Positions 1-8,831 of a stretch of DNA of 64,000 nt are shown here, one piece after another. Made by a program: the position numbers and the translations under genes. The notes below the pieces were generated by a model. It saw only the letters and a list, made by a program, of their open reading frames with translations, was not told the origin of the DNA and did no database searches. This DNA comes from Saccharothrix longispora (lineage in GTDB: Bacteria > Actinomycetota > Actinomycetes > Mycobacteriales > Pseudonocardiaceae), in assembly GCF_030852425.1 (NCBI RefSeq), contig NZ_NSDM01000012.1:283519-347518 (forward strand). The letters are read 5' to 3'. The stretch's first letter is position 1. The number at the start of each line of letters is the position of its first letter.

Positions 1-2
1 TC

Positions 3-1208
3 TACGTGCAGGACCTGTCCGGGCACGCGTGTGTCGTCAGCTCCGACGTCCTGGCCGTGCTGCCCGGCCACGTGCTGCGGGACGCCCCGCGCGGCGACGA
101 CGGCGCGCCCACCGGGTTCCTCGCGGAGGGCGCGCAGACCGCCGTGCGCGCGTTGCGGCTGCCCTACTCGCTGGACGACATCGCCGCCGACGTCGAGCTC
201 GGCGCACGCCAGTGCGCCCGCGAGGGCGTCGTGCTCGCCGCCGAGGCGGGTGTCGGCGGGGGGCTGATCGGCAGCAGCCCGCTGGAGGTCGAGGCGTACC
301 AGCGGGCCGCGCTGCCGATCCGGGTCCAGCTGATGGTGTCCGCCGACCGCCTCCAACCGGTCGCCGCGCACGCCGACGACGGTGTCCGCCGCGCCGTGCC
401 ACTCGGCCTGCGCACCGGGTTCGGCGGCGACTGGCTGTCCATCGGCCCGCTCAAGCTGTGGACCGACGGCGGCATGATCGCCCGCACCGCCGCCCTCACC
501 TGGCCGTACGAGGGCATGGACACCGCCGGCCAGCTCCAGGACGACCCCGACCTGATGCGCGCGGCGATCCTCGACGGCCACACCGCCGGGTGGCAGCTCG
601 CCGTGCACGCCATCGGCGACCGGGCCGTCGACTTCGCCCTCGACGCCCTGGCGGACGCCCAGGCCGCCCACCCCCGCCCCGACGCCCGCCACCGCATCGA
701 GCACTGCGGCCTGGTGCGCCCGGAGCAGCTCGACCGCATCGCCGACCTGCGGGTGATCCCGGTGATCCAGCCGACCTTCCTGCACGCCTACGGCGACGAC
801 TACTCGCGCGTCATGGGCCCCGAGCGGGCCCCGTGGATGTACCGCGGCCGAGCCTTCCTCGACCGCGGCATCACCGTCGCCGGCAGCTCGGACCGGCCGG
901 TGGCCGACGGGGCCCCGCTGCGCGCCATCCAGTTCATGGTCGAACGCCTGTCCGGCAGCGGCCTCCCGGTGGGGCCGGACGAGGCCGTCACCGCCCGCGA
1001 AGCCGTCGCCGCCTACACCACGGGCGCCGCCCGCGCGTGCCGGGTCGAGGACCGCCTGGGCACGATCACGCCGGGCAAGCTCGCCGACCTGGTCGTGCTC
1101 GCCGACGACCCCCTGACGTGCGACCCGGCCCGGATCGCCGACATCGACGTCCTCGCCACCGTCGTGGGCGGCACCTTCCCCCACGACCGGGCGGCCCTCG
1201 CCCGCTGA
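3..1208 (+). CDS. YtcJ-like amidohydrolase (amidohydrolase_3), 5' end outside window
   Basis: The 401 visible codons are the C-terminal part of a metal-dependent amidohydrolase of the YtcJ / amidohydrolase_3 type. The reading frame is open to the window edge, so the start lies upstream. Recognisable blocks are AVHAIGDRAVD (metal-ligand His region), RHRIEHCGLV (second His block), AGSSDRPVADGAPL (the GSD segment that carries the catalytic Asp in these enzymes) and the ITPGKLADLVVLADDP motif close to the C-terminus. The family hydrolyses amide or imide bonds in the cytoplasm; the substrate cannot be read from the sequence. The N-terminal HxH metal motif is outside the window. Confidence 0.9.
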   Translation, partial: YVQDLSGHACVVSSDVLAVLPGHVLRDAPRGDDGAPTGFLAEGAQTAVRALRLPYSLDDIAADVELGARQCAREGVVLAAEAGVGGGLIGSSPLEVEAYQRAALPIRVQLMVSADRLQPVAAHADDGVRRAVPLGLRTGFGGDWLSIGPLKLWTDGGMIARTAALTWPYEGMDTAGQLQDDPDLMRAAILDGHTAGWQLAVHAIGDRAVDFALDALADAQAAHPRPDARHRIEHCGLVRPEQLDRIADLRVIPVIQPTFLHAYGDDYSRVMGPERAPWMYRGRAFLDRGITVAGSSDRPVADGAPLRAIQFMVERLSGSGLPVGPDEAVTAREAVAAYTTGAARACRVEDRLGTITPGKLADLVVLADDPLTCDPARIADIDVLATVVGGTFPHDRAALAR

Positions 1209-1227
1209 CGACCTGCCCGGATCGGCC

Positions 1228-1857
1228 TCAGGCGCTCATCCGCCAGTGCACCACGTACCCGGCGGCCTCGGCCGCGATCAACGCGTCCAGCTTCGCCAGG
1301 TTCGTCCGCCGCGACATCCGGAACGCCCGCCCGCGCCGCGCGTCCAGCACCAGCGGCGTCGCGCCGGGCAGCACGTCCGCCATCGTCTGCTGCATCACCC
1401 GCAGCGCCACGTTCGCCGCCTCCTGCGTCAACGGCGCCTCCTTGACGTACACCGTCACCGCGGCCCGCGACCCGTCCGGCGCGATCAGCCCCAGGTGCGG
1501 CCGGACCCGCAGCGTCAGGTCGCCCGCCTGCCACCGCGCCGCGCCCGTCGGCACGCCCGTCGCCCGGGTCGACCGCAGCCACGGCACGAACCCCTCCCGC
1601 ACCTCCTCGAACGCCCGCGCCTGACCGGACCGGCCGTGCTCGTGCGCCGCCGCCACCGCCTTCTCCAGCTCCGCGGCAGGGTCGGGAGAGTTGGCCGCGC
1701 GCCGTATCGCGTCGCGCACGGGGTTGTAGAACCCGGCCACCCACTGCTCCGAGGACAGGTAGATGCGCCGCTGGTCGGACACGATGCTGATCCGGCCCCG
1801 CTGGCCGCTCATGGCGTACTCGGTGAAGGACAGTGCGGTCACGCTGATCGGCTCCAC
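1228..1857 (-). CDS. conserved hypothetical protein, 209 aa
   Basis: I do not recognise this family. The GTG start at 1857 is preceded by a GAGGGGAG ribosome binding site. The protein is soluble, Ala/Arg-rich, without signal peptide or membrane span. The N-terminal third holds the block RRIYLSSEQWVAGFYNPV; the C-terminal half (RVRPHLGLIAPDGSRAAVTVYV, then RVMQQTMADVLPGA) reads as alternating strands and helices. It converges with the amidohydrolase (19 bp apart) and lies downstream of the broken MarR gene on the same strand, so the two could once have been co-transcribed. No function is proposed. Confidence 0.75.
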   Translation of the reverse strand: MEPISVTALSFTEYAMSGQRGRISIVSDQRRIYLSSEQWVAGFYNPVRDAIRRAANSPDPAAELEKAVAAAHEHGRSGQARAFEEVREGFVPWLRSTRATGVPTGAARWQAGDLTLRVRPHLGLIAPDGSRAAVTVYVKEAPLTQEAANVALRVMQQTMADVLPGATPLVLDARRGRAFRMSRRTNLAKLDALIAAEAAGYVVHWRMSA

Positions 1858-1933
1858 GACAGGCTCCCCTCGCGCGGTCGAACTCGTGTTCGATTCTACC
1901 GGCGGGGTCCGACGAAAACGGCCTGCGAACGGG

Positions 1934-2344
1934 CTACCCCCGGACCCTCGCGAGCAGCGGTCCCAGCTCCGGGTCCTCCGCGATCTCGGCGAAGGTCGCG
2001 ACCAAGGTCTCCTCGTAGAACGAGGACGCGGTCGCGTGCACCTCGCGCCCGGCCGCCGTCAGGCAGCCGAACACCCCGCGCCGATCGGTCTCGCACACCA
2101 CGCGCTCGGTCAGCCCCGACTGCTCCAATCAGGTGATGAGCCGGCTCACCGAACTCTGGTTGAGCCCGACCGCCCCGGTCAGCTCCTGCATGCGCAGCTC
2201 GCCGTCCGGCGACCCGGCCAGGGCGGACAGCGCGTCGAACTCCGACATCCCCAGGCGGAACCTGCGCCGGAGGGCGCGCTCCAGGTCGGCGTCGACCCGG
2301 TCGTGCAGCGCCCGGAGGTCCGACCAGGTGGCGCGGACGGACAA
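1934..2344 (-). pseudogene. MarR-family regulator interrupted by an in-frame TGA
   Basis: Reading from a TTG start at 2344 (ribosome binding site AGGGGG just upstream) gives a typical MarR winged-helix N-terminus, ending SSVSRLIT at a TGA at 2129-2131. The same frame continues with LEQSGLTERVVCETDRRG, which is exactly the recognition helix-to-wing continuation of MarR proteins (usual form SRLVxRLExxGLVER). One codon, most simply CGA to TGA, therefore separates two halves that together give about 136 aa, the normal family length. Either the gene is inactivated or one base is miscalled. A downstream TTG could restart translation but would lack the DNA-binding helix. Confidence 0.8.
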
Positions 2345-2454
2345 CTTCGACCCCCTGGGCGACGGGTGCGGGGGCCCATCGTAGGTCGGTCCACCACCCC
2401 GCGGGTCGCGGTCGGGCCCACGGCCTAAGCTGCGGCCGGGGAAGGGAGCCGAGC

Positions 2455-3276
2455 GTGCCCGAGCGACCGGACATCGACCTGACCAAGCCCAGCGCCGCCC
2501 GCGTCTACGACTACTACCTCGGCGGCGCGCACAACTTCGCGGTCGACCGCGAGATGGCCGAGCAGGCCATCCGCATGTGGCCCGAGCTGCCGCTGATCAT
2601 GCAGGCGAACCGGGCCTTCCTGCGGCGGGCGGTGCAGCACTGCGTCGAGCGCGGCGTGACCCAGTTCCTCGACCTGGGCTCCGGCATCCCCACCGCGGGC
2701 AACGTGCACGAGGTCGCCCGCGCCGCCGACCCGGGAGCGCGGGTCGTCTACGTCGACAACGACCCGATCGCGGTCACCTACAGCCGCACCATCCTCGGCG
2801 ACGACCGGCAGACCGCCGTCGTCCAGGAGGACCTGCGGCGACCCGCCGACGTGCTGTCCTCCCCGCAGGTGCGCGACCTGCTCGACCTCTCCCGCCCGGT
2901 CGTCGTGATGATGGTCGCGGTGCTGCACTTCGTGCCCGGCGACGCGACCGGGGTCGTCGCCGCCTACCGCGACGCCGTGCCGCCGGACAGCCTGCTGGTC
3001 GTGTCGCACGCCACCCACGACGGCCAGGACCGGCAGGCCGACGAGCACACCGACCTGTACCGCCGCCGCACCGCCACCCCCATGACCATGCGCACCAAGG
3101 CCGAGGTCGAGGAGCTGTTCACCGGCTTCGACCTGGTCGAACCGGGCGTGGTGCACCTGCCCCTGTGGCGGCCCGCGTCACCGGAGGACGTCGGCGAGCA
3201 CCCCGAGCGCGTCGCCGGCCTGGCCGCCGTGGGCGTCAAACGCCGGACGAACGGCCCGGTTCCCACCTTCGAGTGA
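2455..3276 (+). CDS. DUF574-type SAM-dependent methyltransferase (PF04672-like)
   Basis: The 273-aa protein opens with DLTKPSAARVYDYYLGGAHNF, the signature of the actinobacterial DUF574 methyltransferases, followed by the SAM-binding motif FLDLGSGIPTAGNVHEVA (about residues 71-88) and the acidic VVYVDNDPIAV strand that binds the SAM ribose. Further blocks are VVMMVAVLHFVPG and DSLLVVSHATHDG. The GTG start at 2455 has a strong GGGAAGGGAG site. Large numbers of paralogues occur in actinomycetes; the methyl acceptor is unknown. It diverges from the broken MarR gene with about 110 bp between the starts. Confidence 0.92.
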   Translation: MPERPDIDLTKPSAARVYDYYLGGAHNFAVDREMAEQAIRMWPELPLIMQANRAFLRRAVQHCVERGVTQFLDLGSGIPTAGNVHEVARAADPGARVVYVDNDPIAVTYSRTILGDDRQTAVVQEDLRRPADVLSSPQVRDLLDLSRPVVVMMVAVLHFVPGDATGVVAAYRDAVPPDSLLVVSHATHDGQDRQADEHTDLYRRRTATPMTMRTKAEVEELFTGFDLVEPGVVHLPLWRPASPEDVGEHPERVAGLAAVGVKRRTNGPVPTFE

Positions 3277-3476
3277 TCGAACAGCCCGCTGACCTGTCGA
3301 TGTCGTAGTTTCGAGACCTGGCAGGTGCGGCTGCCACCGAGGCTCCTCCTGACCCGGTTGGAGCGAGTGCCTCCAGAGCGCGTCCGACGGCGGCGTGCCC
3401 GCATCCCCACCGACTCCCGCGATCCGGCGTGCCCGGACCGCGGTGGCGCCGACCGGGCGGCGGCCGGAGGTCCCTC

Positions 3477-4724
3477 GTGCTGACAAGCTCCGATCTGCGC
3501 AAGCGCTGCCGGTGCACCGGCGAGACGCCGAACGAGGTCCGCAGACAGCGCGGCGGCGGCGACCCGGGTCCGCTCGTGCCCGTCGCCGGTCCGGGTCAGC
3601 AGCGCTTCGAGGCCGGGATGCTCCAGGCGGTGGTCCGCGCCATGGCCCGCATGCGGCGGCGCGGCCACCCGCTGCGCCCGACGGCCATGGTGGACCGGGT
3701 CCGGCTGGACGCCGGCACGGTCGGCCTGCGCGTGCACGACACCGCGCTCGACCACCTGCTCGCGGAGGTGCTGCCGGTGCTGTCCGGCGACCGGCTGCGC
3801 GGCGTCCCCGGCGTGCGCGCCCACCCCGGCCGCGACCACCTCGACCTGCGCGGCCCCGACGGCGGGCTGCGACTGCTCGGCGTCACGCGGAAGCGCTGGC
3901 GACAGGCCGTCGAGGCGGGCCTGCCCACCAGGGCGCCGGACACCGGACCCGACCGGCGCACCTCGTGGCCCACCGCCGTGATGAGCGGCGTCCTGCGCAG
4001 GCTCCCGCTGTGGCGCGGCGCGGCGTGGCTCGACGGCGTGGTCGTCGGCGACGCGCTGGAGCTGTACTGGCGCAACGGCCCGCCCGCCGAGGCGGTCGCC
4101 GCGATCCTGACGCGTTCCGCCTGCGCGGTCCCCGGCGCGGCGGCGCGGCCCTACGCGTTCCGCGACGCCGTGCGCGGCGTGGCCCTGACCGAGTGCGCCG
4201 AACCGGCCGGGCGGGTCGACCACCCGGACCCGAAGTGGGCGTGGGACCTGTGGCTCGCCACCACCGCGCCGGGCGGCGCCGTGCACGAGCGGGCCGTCCG
4301 GCCGGTGCGCCCCGCGGCCGACCTGCCGGACGTGTGGGAGCAGCCCGAGATGCGCGCCGCGCTGGCCCTGCGCCGCATGGACGCCGTCTACCGGCTGCTG
4401 CTGCGCCACGGCGTCACGCGCCACCGGCTCGCCACCCTGACCGGCCAGTCGCCGCGCGAGGTGGACGACGTCCTGGCGGGCGGCCGGGTCGAGTCCTACG
4501 ACGCCCTGGCCGGCATCGCCGAAGCGCTCGGCGTGCCACCGGGCTACATGGGCCTGGCCCACGACGAACGCCCCGTCCACGACGAGCCGTGCCACTGCGA
4601 GCACCTCGACGAGCGCACCAAGCGCGACCGCTTCCTCGCCCACGCGGCCCTGGTCACGGTCGGCGCCGACCTGCCGACGTGGGGCTGCCGCACCCCGGTG
4701 TGCCGCTCGAACCCGCCCCGGTGA
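3477..4724 (+). CDS. hypothetical protein with C-terminal XRE-like helix-turn-helix
   Basis: The start is placed at GTG 3477 because a GGAGG site lies seven bases upstream; the frame is open another 48 bases. The 415-aa protein has an unknown N-terminal and central region rich in Arg and Trp, then around residues 310-365 an HTH-like segment (YRLLLRHGVTRHRLATLTGQ ... VESYDALAGIAEALGVPP) resembling XRE domains, which are usually N-terminal. The C-terminus carries CHCEH and a CRTPVC pair that could bind metal. No promoter-proximal partner is obvious. It converges on the antiporter gene across a hairpin terminator. I would call it a possible regulator, no more. Confidence 0.7.
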   Translation: MLTSSDLRKRCRCTGETPNEVRRQRGGGDPGPLVPVAGPGQQRFEAGMLQAVVRAMARMRRRGHPLRPTAMVDRVRLDAGTVGLRVHDTALDHLLAEVLPVLSGDRLRGVPGVRAHPGRDHLDLRGPDGGLRLLGVTRKRWRQAVEAGLPTRAPDTGPDRRTSWPTAVMSGVLRRLPLWRGAAWLDGVVVGDALELYWRNGPPAEAVAAILTRSACAVPGAAARPYAFRDAVRGVALTECAEPAGRVDHPDPKWAWDLWLATTAPGGAVHERAVRPVRPAADLPDVWEQPEMRAALALRRMDAVYRLLLRHGVTRHRLATLTGQSPREVDDVLAGGRVESYDALAGIAEALGVPPGYMGLAHDERPVHDEPCHCEHLDERTKRDRFLAHAALVTVGADLPTWGCRTPVCRSNPPR

Positions 4725-4726
4725 CC

Positions 4727-4759
4727 CGGTGCGGGCCGACCACCGGCCGGCCCGCACCG
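4727..4759. terminator. bidirectional hairpin terminator
   Basis: Inverted arms CGGTGCGGGCC (4727-4737) and GGCCCGCACCG (4749-4759) pair perfectly over 11 bp with an 11-nt loop. The hairpin sits three bases after the stop of the HTH-like gene and six bases before the stop of the convergent antiporter, so it can serve both. Confidence 0.75.
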
Positions 4760-4765
4760 CGCGGA

Positions 4766-6085
4766 CTAGCCTGCGGCCTTCTCGCCGTCGAACAGCCGCT
4801 CCCGCACCCGCTCCTCCTCGGTGACCTCGATCCGGCGCACCGCGTACCGCAGCATCGGCGGCGCCATCAGCGACGTGACCACGGCGACCAGCACGACGAT
4901 CGTGTACCCGGCGGTGGTCAGCACCCCCAACCGCAGGCCCACCATCGCCACGACGACCTCGATGACGCCGCGGGCGTTCAACCCGGCCCCGAGCGCCAGC
5001 CCCTCCCAGTGGCTGAGCCTGCTCAACCGCGCGCCCAGGTAGGCCCCGACGAACTTGCCGAGGATCGCGATGACCAGCACCACCACCGCGGCCAGCAGGA
5101 CCGGGGGCTTGGCCAGCTCCGTCAGGTCCATCCGCAGGCCGGCGGTGGCGAAGAAGATCGGCGCCAGCACGCCCATCACGAACGTCCGCAGCGGCGCGAT
5201 CTTCTGCCGGTCCAACAACCCGGAACTGCTCAGCAGCACGCCCATCACGAATGTCCCCAGGATCGGCTCCAGGCCGAGGGCGTGCGTGCCCGCCGCCGAG
5301 GCGAACAGCAGCAGCGCCACCACCGCGACCGTGACGGCGGGGTCGTCGGACCTGTTGGCCCGGGTCAGGCCGAACTTCACCACGGGACGCCCCAGCAGCA
5401 GGGCGACCGCGAGCACGCCGACGAGGCTGCCGATGGTCAGCGCGAGGTGCCCGGCCCGCATGCCGGTGGTGGCCATGGCCGACACGACCGACAGCAGCGA
5501 CCAGCCGACGACGTCGTCCACCGCGGCGGCGCTGATGGTGAGCTGCCCGATGTTGCGGTGCAGCAGCTTCATCTCCAGCAGCGTCTTGGCGATGACCGGG
5601 ATGGCGCTGACGCACATCGCGACGCCGAGGAACAGCGCGAACACCAGTCGCTCGCTGCCCCCGGCGACGAGGGACTCGGGCAGCACCATGCCCACCGCGA
5701 CACCCAGCCCGAGCGGGATGAACAGCCCGCCGGCGCTGACCCAGGCCGCGGTGCGCCCCTTGCGGCGCACCAACCCCATGTCGACGTGCATGCCGGTGAA
5801 GCCGACCAGCATCAGCACCCCGAGTTGCCCCACCGCGTCCAGCAGGTGGATCTGCGCGGCGTCGGACGGGAACAGCCAGTTCGACAGAGGGGGGATGACG
5901 TGCGCCAGCAGGGAGGGTCCGAGGATCACGCCCGCAGCCAGCTCACCCACCACCGCGGGCATGTTGAACCGGGCCGCGAGCTTGCCCAGGGCGAAGGCGA
6001 CGCCCAGCAGCACGGTCAGCTGCAGCAGGAAGACGAGCATCGGGTGCGCGGCGATGGGCGTGGGTGGTGCGGCGAGCACGATCAT
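4766..6085 (-). CDS. CPA2-family cation:proton antiporter
   Basis: A 439-aa integral membrane protein with about twelve hydrophobic segments, of the Na+/H+ or K+/H+ exchanger type. Diagnostic blocks are FNMPAVVGELAAGVILGPSLL near residue 40 (first core helix), AAAVDDVVGWSLL (the Asp-Asp pair of the ion-binding centre) and ALGAGLNARGVIEVVVA near the end. The ATG at 6085 is preferred over an upstream in-frame ATG because it has GGGGAGGAC upstream and gives the expected short leader before the first helix. There is no C-terminal TrkA-N domain, so any nucleotide gating would need a partner. It would set cytoplasmic pH or cation level. Confidence 0.92.
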   Translation of the reverse strand: MIVLAAPPTPIAAHPMLVFLLQLTVLLGVAFALGKLAARFNMPAVVGELAAGVILGPSLLAHVIPPLSNWLFPSDAAQIHLLDAVGQLGVLMLVGFTGMHVDMGLVRRKGRTAAWVSAGGLFIPLGLGVAVGMVLPESLVAGGSERLVFALFLGVAMCVSAIPVIAKTLLEMKLLHRNIGQLTISAAAVDDVVGWSLLSVVSAMATTGMRAGHLALTIGSLVGVLAVALLLGRPVVKFGLTRANRSDDPAVTVAVVALLLFASAAGTHALGLEPILGTFVMGVLLSSSGLLDRQKIAPLRTFVMGVLAPIFFATAGLRMDLTELAKPPVLLAAVVVLVIAILGKFVGAYLGARLSRLSHWEGLALGAGLNARGVIEVVVAMVGLRLGVLTTAGYTIVVLVAVVTSLMAPPMLRYAVRRIEVTEEERVRERLFDGEKAAG

Positions 6086-6326
6086 CCTTAGTCCTCCCCG
6101 GCGAACGAGACCTGCCTCACGACCTTTCGCGCATCCGGGGGCGTCGCGAAAGCCAAAAGAGAGCACTCGCATCGTCTTGCCGAACCGAGCGGCCGACGGG
6201 AGTTGACAGGCGGGAGGTGACAGGCGGCGGGGGAGACCGCGCCGCCGCGCAGGGGTGGAGCGGACCGGGCGTGTGTGGGCCGATCCCGACCGGAGACCGG
6301 CCCCACCGCCATCAACAGCGCTTGCG

Positions 6327-6399
6327 CGCCCCCGGCAGGATTCGAACCTGCGACCTCGGGATTAGAAGTCCCTCGCTCTCTCCACTGAGCTACGGAGGC
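6327..6399 (-). tRNA. tRNA-Arg(UCU)
   Basis: Read on the minus strand, the acceptor GCCTCCG pairs with CGGGGGC, the D-arm GCTC/GAGC closes around AGTGGAGA, the anticodon loop is CTTCTAA with TCT at positions 34-36, and the T-arm is GCAGG-TTCGAAT-CCTGC. The 3' CCA is not encoded. One pair at the top of the anticodon stem is A-G. The gene decodes AGA, a codon rare in the GC-rich genes here but frequent in the AT-richer gene at the right end of the window. Confidence 0.95.
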
Positions 6400-6525
6400 T
6401 TGAGGGGCTGGTGACCACGCGGTGTAGCAGCGTAGCCGCCCCACCGGACACATCGTCCGGAAGACGTCCGGTGTTTCCGTCCAGGCGTCGGAAGCGTGAT
6501 CAAGACGGGTGTAAAGTGACCCAGA

Positions 6526-7581
6526 TCACGGTTTGGGGGCCGTGGAGGCCCGCTGGACGAGTGAAACACCGAGTCTCGTCGGCTCGTCCGGTCTGCCCCC
6601 GTCGAGCAAGCGGAGCGCCAGTTCACCCGCCCGGCGGCCCTTCTCGGCCAGGGGTTGACGCACCGTGGTCAACGGTGGGTCGGCGTGCTCTGCCGCGGGG
6701 ACGTCGTCGAAGCCGATCACCGACACGTCGTCGGGCACGCGCAGGCCCAGGTCGCGCACGGCCTGGAGGGCGCCGAACGCGAGTTCGTCCGACATGCACA
6801 GCAGCGCGGTCGGCCGGGTCGGCGACGAGAGCAGTTCGCGCGCGCCCTGCCGGCCGAGTTCGCGGCTGCTGCGGGCGCACTCCCACACCGGTGCGCCGTG
6901 CCCGACGACGTCGAGGTAGCCCTGCAGCCGCTCCGTGGTGACGCGGAACGGCGACGTCGCCGCGCGCTCCGGCGTCACGCGGCCGCCGCGGCCGTCGGGG
7001 TGCAGGGCGAACGCGACCACGCCGACGTGCCGGTGCCCGAGCGACCGCAGGGACGACGCGGCCAGCCGCGCGCCGCCGGCGTCGTCGACCTCGACCCGCG
7101 CCGTGCCGTCGAGGACGGGCTGGTCGATGACGACCAGCGGCAGCCCCCGGACGCGCACGGCGTCGAACGCGGGCGCGTCGGAGGGCAGGGAGTAGGCCAC
7201 CACGACGTCGGCCTGGGCGCGGGCCACGGTCTCCCTGCGCGGACCGCCGCGGTCGCGGCCGGGCATCAACACCAACGTGTGGTCGTGGCCGTCCACGGTC
7301 GAGGCCAGGCCGTCGAGCACCACCGACAGCGCCGGATCGGAGAACGAGGCGGACAGTTCCTGTCCGAGCATGAACCCGACGGCGGCGCTGTGCCGGGTCG
7401 CGAGGCTGCGCGCCACCGGGTCGGGGCCCGCGTAGCCGAGGGTGGCCGCGGTCTCCAGGATGCGCTCGCGCAACGCGGCGGACAGCTGGTCGGGCCGGTT
7501 GTAGGCGTTGGACACGGTCGCCCGCGACACGCCGACCACGCCGGCCACCGTGTCGAGCGTCGGCTTCCGAGGGCGGTCCAC
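6526..7581 (-). CDS. LacI/GalR-family transcriptional regulator
   Basis: A 351-aa regulator starting at GTG 7581 with the LacI headpiece PTLDTVAGVVGVSRATVSNAYN at residues 7-28 (helix-turn-helix plus the hinge region), followed by a periplasmic-binding-like sensor domain with VGFMLG, VVIDQP, GHRHVGVVAF and the typical end VSVIGFDDVPAAEHADPPLTTVRQP. It diverges from an MFS gene, and a perfect 16-bp palindrome of LacI type lies between them, so autoregulation and control of the transporter are likely. The effector is presumably a sugar or sugar-like compound. No clear ribosome binding site precedes the chosen start, so an upstream start remains possible. Confidence 0.9.
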   Translation of the reverse strand: MDRPRKPTLDTVAGVVGVSRATVSNAYNRPDQLSAALRERILETAATLGYAGPDPVARSLATRHSAAVGFMLGQELSASFSDPALSVVLDGLASTVDGHDHTLVLMPGRDRGGPRRETVARAQADVVVAYSLPSDAPAFDAVRVRGLPLVVIDQPVLDGTARVEVDDAGGARLAASSLRSLGHRHVGVVAFALHPDGRGGRVTPERAATSPFRVTTERLQGYLDVVGHGAPVWECARSSRELGRQGARELLSSPTRPTALLCMSDELAFGALQAVRDLGLRVPDDVSVIGFDDVPAAEHADPPLTTVRQPLAEKGRRAGELALRLLDGGRPDEPTRLGVSLVQRASTAPKP

Positions 7582-7614
7582 GCGCTGAGCGTAGCCAGGT
7601 AATCGAGTGGAAGT

Positions 7615-7630
7615 TCTGAAGCGCTTCAGA
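7615..7630. promoter_or_regulatory. palindromic LacI-family operator
   Basis: TCTGAAGCGCTTCAGA is a perfect 16-bp palindrome with the central CG step typical of LacI/GalR operators. It lies 34 bp from the regulator start and 14 bp before the MFS start, where binding would block both promoters. Confidence 0.8.
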
Positions 7631-7643
7631 CACACTGGCCCGC

Positions 7644-8831
7644 ATGCCCACGCCACGCCTCGCCGTCTTCGCGGTGTTCCTGTTCAACGGGGCGCTGTTC
7701 CTGTCCTGGGCGGCCCGCATGCCCGCCCTCGCCGCGCAGGTCGGCGCCACCGAGGCCACGCTCGGCCTCGCCCTGCTCGGCGCGAGCCTCGGCCTGGCGC
7801 TGACCGCGCCGTTCGCCGCGCGCGCCTGCGCCCGGGTCGGCGCGCGGAACCTGGTCGTCGTCGGCGCGGTGGTGACCGTGTTCGCCGTGCCCTCCCTCAC
7901 GCTGGCCGCGTCACCGCTGCACCTGGGGCTGGTCCTGTTCGTGCTCGGCTCGTGCAACGCGATGCTCGACGTCGGCATGAACGTCGCCGCGGTCGCCGTC
8001 ACCCGCGCCCTGGACCGGCCGCTGATGCCCCAGTTCCACGCGGGGTTCAGCGTCGGCGGTCTGGTCGGGTCGCTGGGCGCGGCCGCCGCCGCGAGCGCCG
8101 GCTGGGGCCTCACCCGCCACCTGCTCACGGCCGCCGTCGTCGGCGCGGTCGTGGTGGCCTGGGTGGTCAGGGCCGTTCCCGGCGCGACCGGCGAGGCGAC
8201 CGCGCGGCCGGCGGGCGACCGGCCCGTGCTCACGCGCCCGCTGCTGTGGCTGCTGGCCGGCGTGACGCTGTGCTCGGCGATCGCCGAGGGCGCGGCGTCG
8301 GACTGGTCGGCCCTGTTCTTCGTCACCGAGCGCGGGCTGGACGAGGCCGCCGCGGCGGCGGGGTACGCGGGCTTCTCGGTCGCCATGGCCGCCGCCCGCC
8401 TGCTCGGCGAGCCGGCGCAGCGCCGCCTCGGGCCGCACCGGCTGCTCGCGGCGGGCGCGGTCGTGGCGTCGGCCGGGTTCGCGCTGACCGTGCTGGTGCC
8501 GGTGGCCGCGGCCGGCTTCGTCGGGTTCGGGCTCGCGGGCCTGGGCCTCGCCTTCGCGTTCCCCGTGGTCATGGACCTCGCGGGCGACGCGGGCAAGCGC
8601 GCCGACGGCACCGGCGGCGAGCGGGAGATCGGCCTGGTGACGACGGTCGCCTACACCGGTTTCCTGGCCGGTCCGCCGCTCGTCGGCGGCATCGCGCACG
8701 CGAGCAGCCTGTCGGTGTCGCTGGGGTTCGTGTCGGTCGTGATCGCGCTGATCGTCCCGGTGGTGTGGCTCGCGCGCCGGTCCCGCGACCGCGAGTTCAC
8801 GCGTTCGGGAGCCGGTTCAACCCTGCCCTGA
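7644..8831 (+). CDS. MFS transporter
   Basis: A 395-aa, roughly twelve-helix major facilitator protein. The N-terminus (FAVFLFNGALFLSWAARMPA) and the segment LGSCNAMLDVGMNVAAVAV around residues 104-122 resemble the actinobacterial transporters annotated as sugar or drug permeases. The ATG at 7644 follows the LacI palindrome closely. The regulator context suggests import or export of a sugar-like molecule. The 3' end overlaps the convergent lipoprotein gene by 35 bp. Confidence 0.88.
   Translation: MPTPRLAVFAVFLFNGALFLSWAARMPALAAQVGATEATLGLALLGASLGLALTAPFAARACARVGARNLVVVGAVVTVFAVPSLTLAASPLHLGLVLFVLGSCNAMLDVGMNVAAVAVTRALDRPLMPQFHAGFSVGGLVGSLGAAAAASAGWGLTRHLLTAAVVGAVVVAWVVRAVPGATGEATARPAGDRPVLTRPLLWLLAGVTLCSAIAEGAASDWSALFFVTERGLDEAAAAAGYAGFSVAMAAARLLGEPAQRRLGPHRLLAAGAVVASAGFALTVLVPVAAAGFVGFGLAGLGLAFAFPVVMDLAGDAGKRADGTGGEREIGLVTTVAYTGFLAGPPLVGGIAHASSLSVSLGFVSVVIALIVPVVWLARRSRDREFTRSGAGSTLP

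Noticed and set aside
29..1624. A 531-codon plus-strand frame at the left edge
   Set aside because: Shifted frame of the amidohydrolase and antisense of the next gene; Arg/Pro-rich throughout.
2964..5615. A long minus-strand frame of 883 codons
   Set aside because: It runs across the methyltransferase, the HTH-like gene and the antiporter without a domain; GC-frame artefact.
6203..6208. TTGACA as a promoter for a plus-strand gene
   Set aside because: No matching -10 and no plus-strand gene follows before the tRNA.
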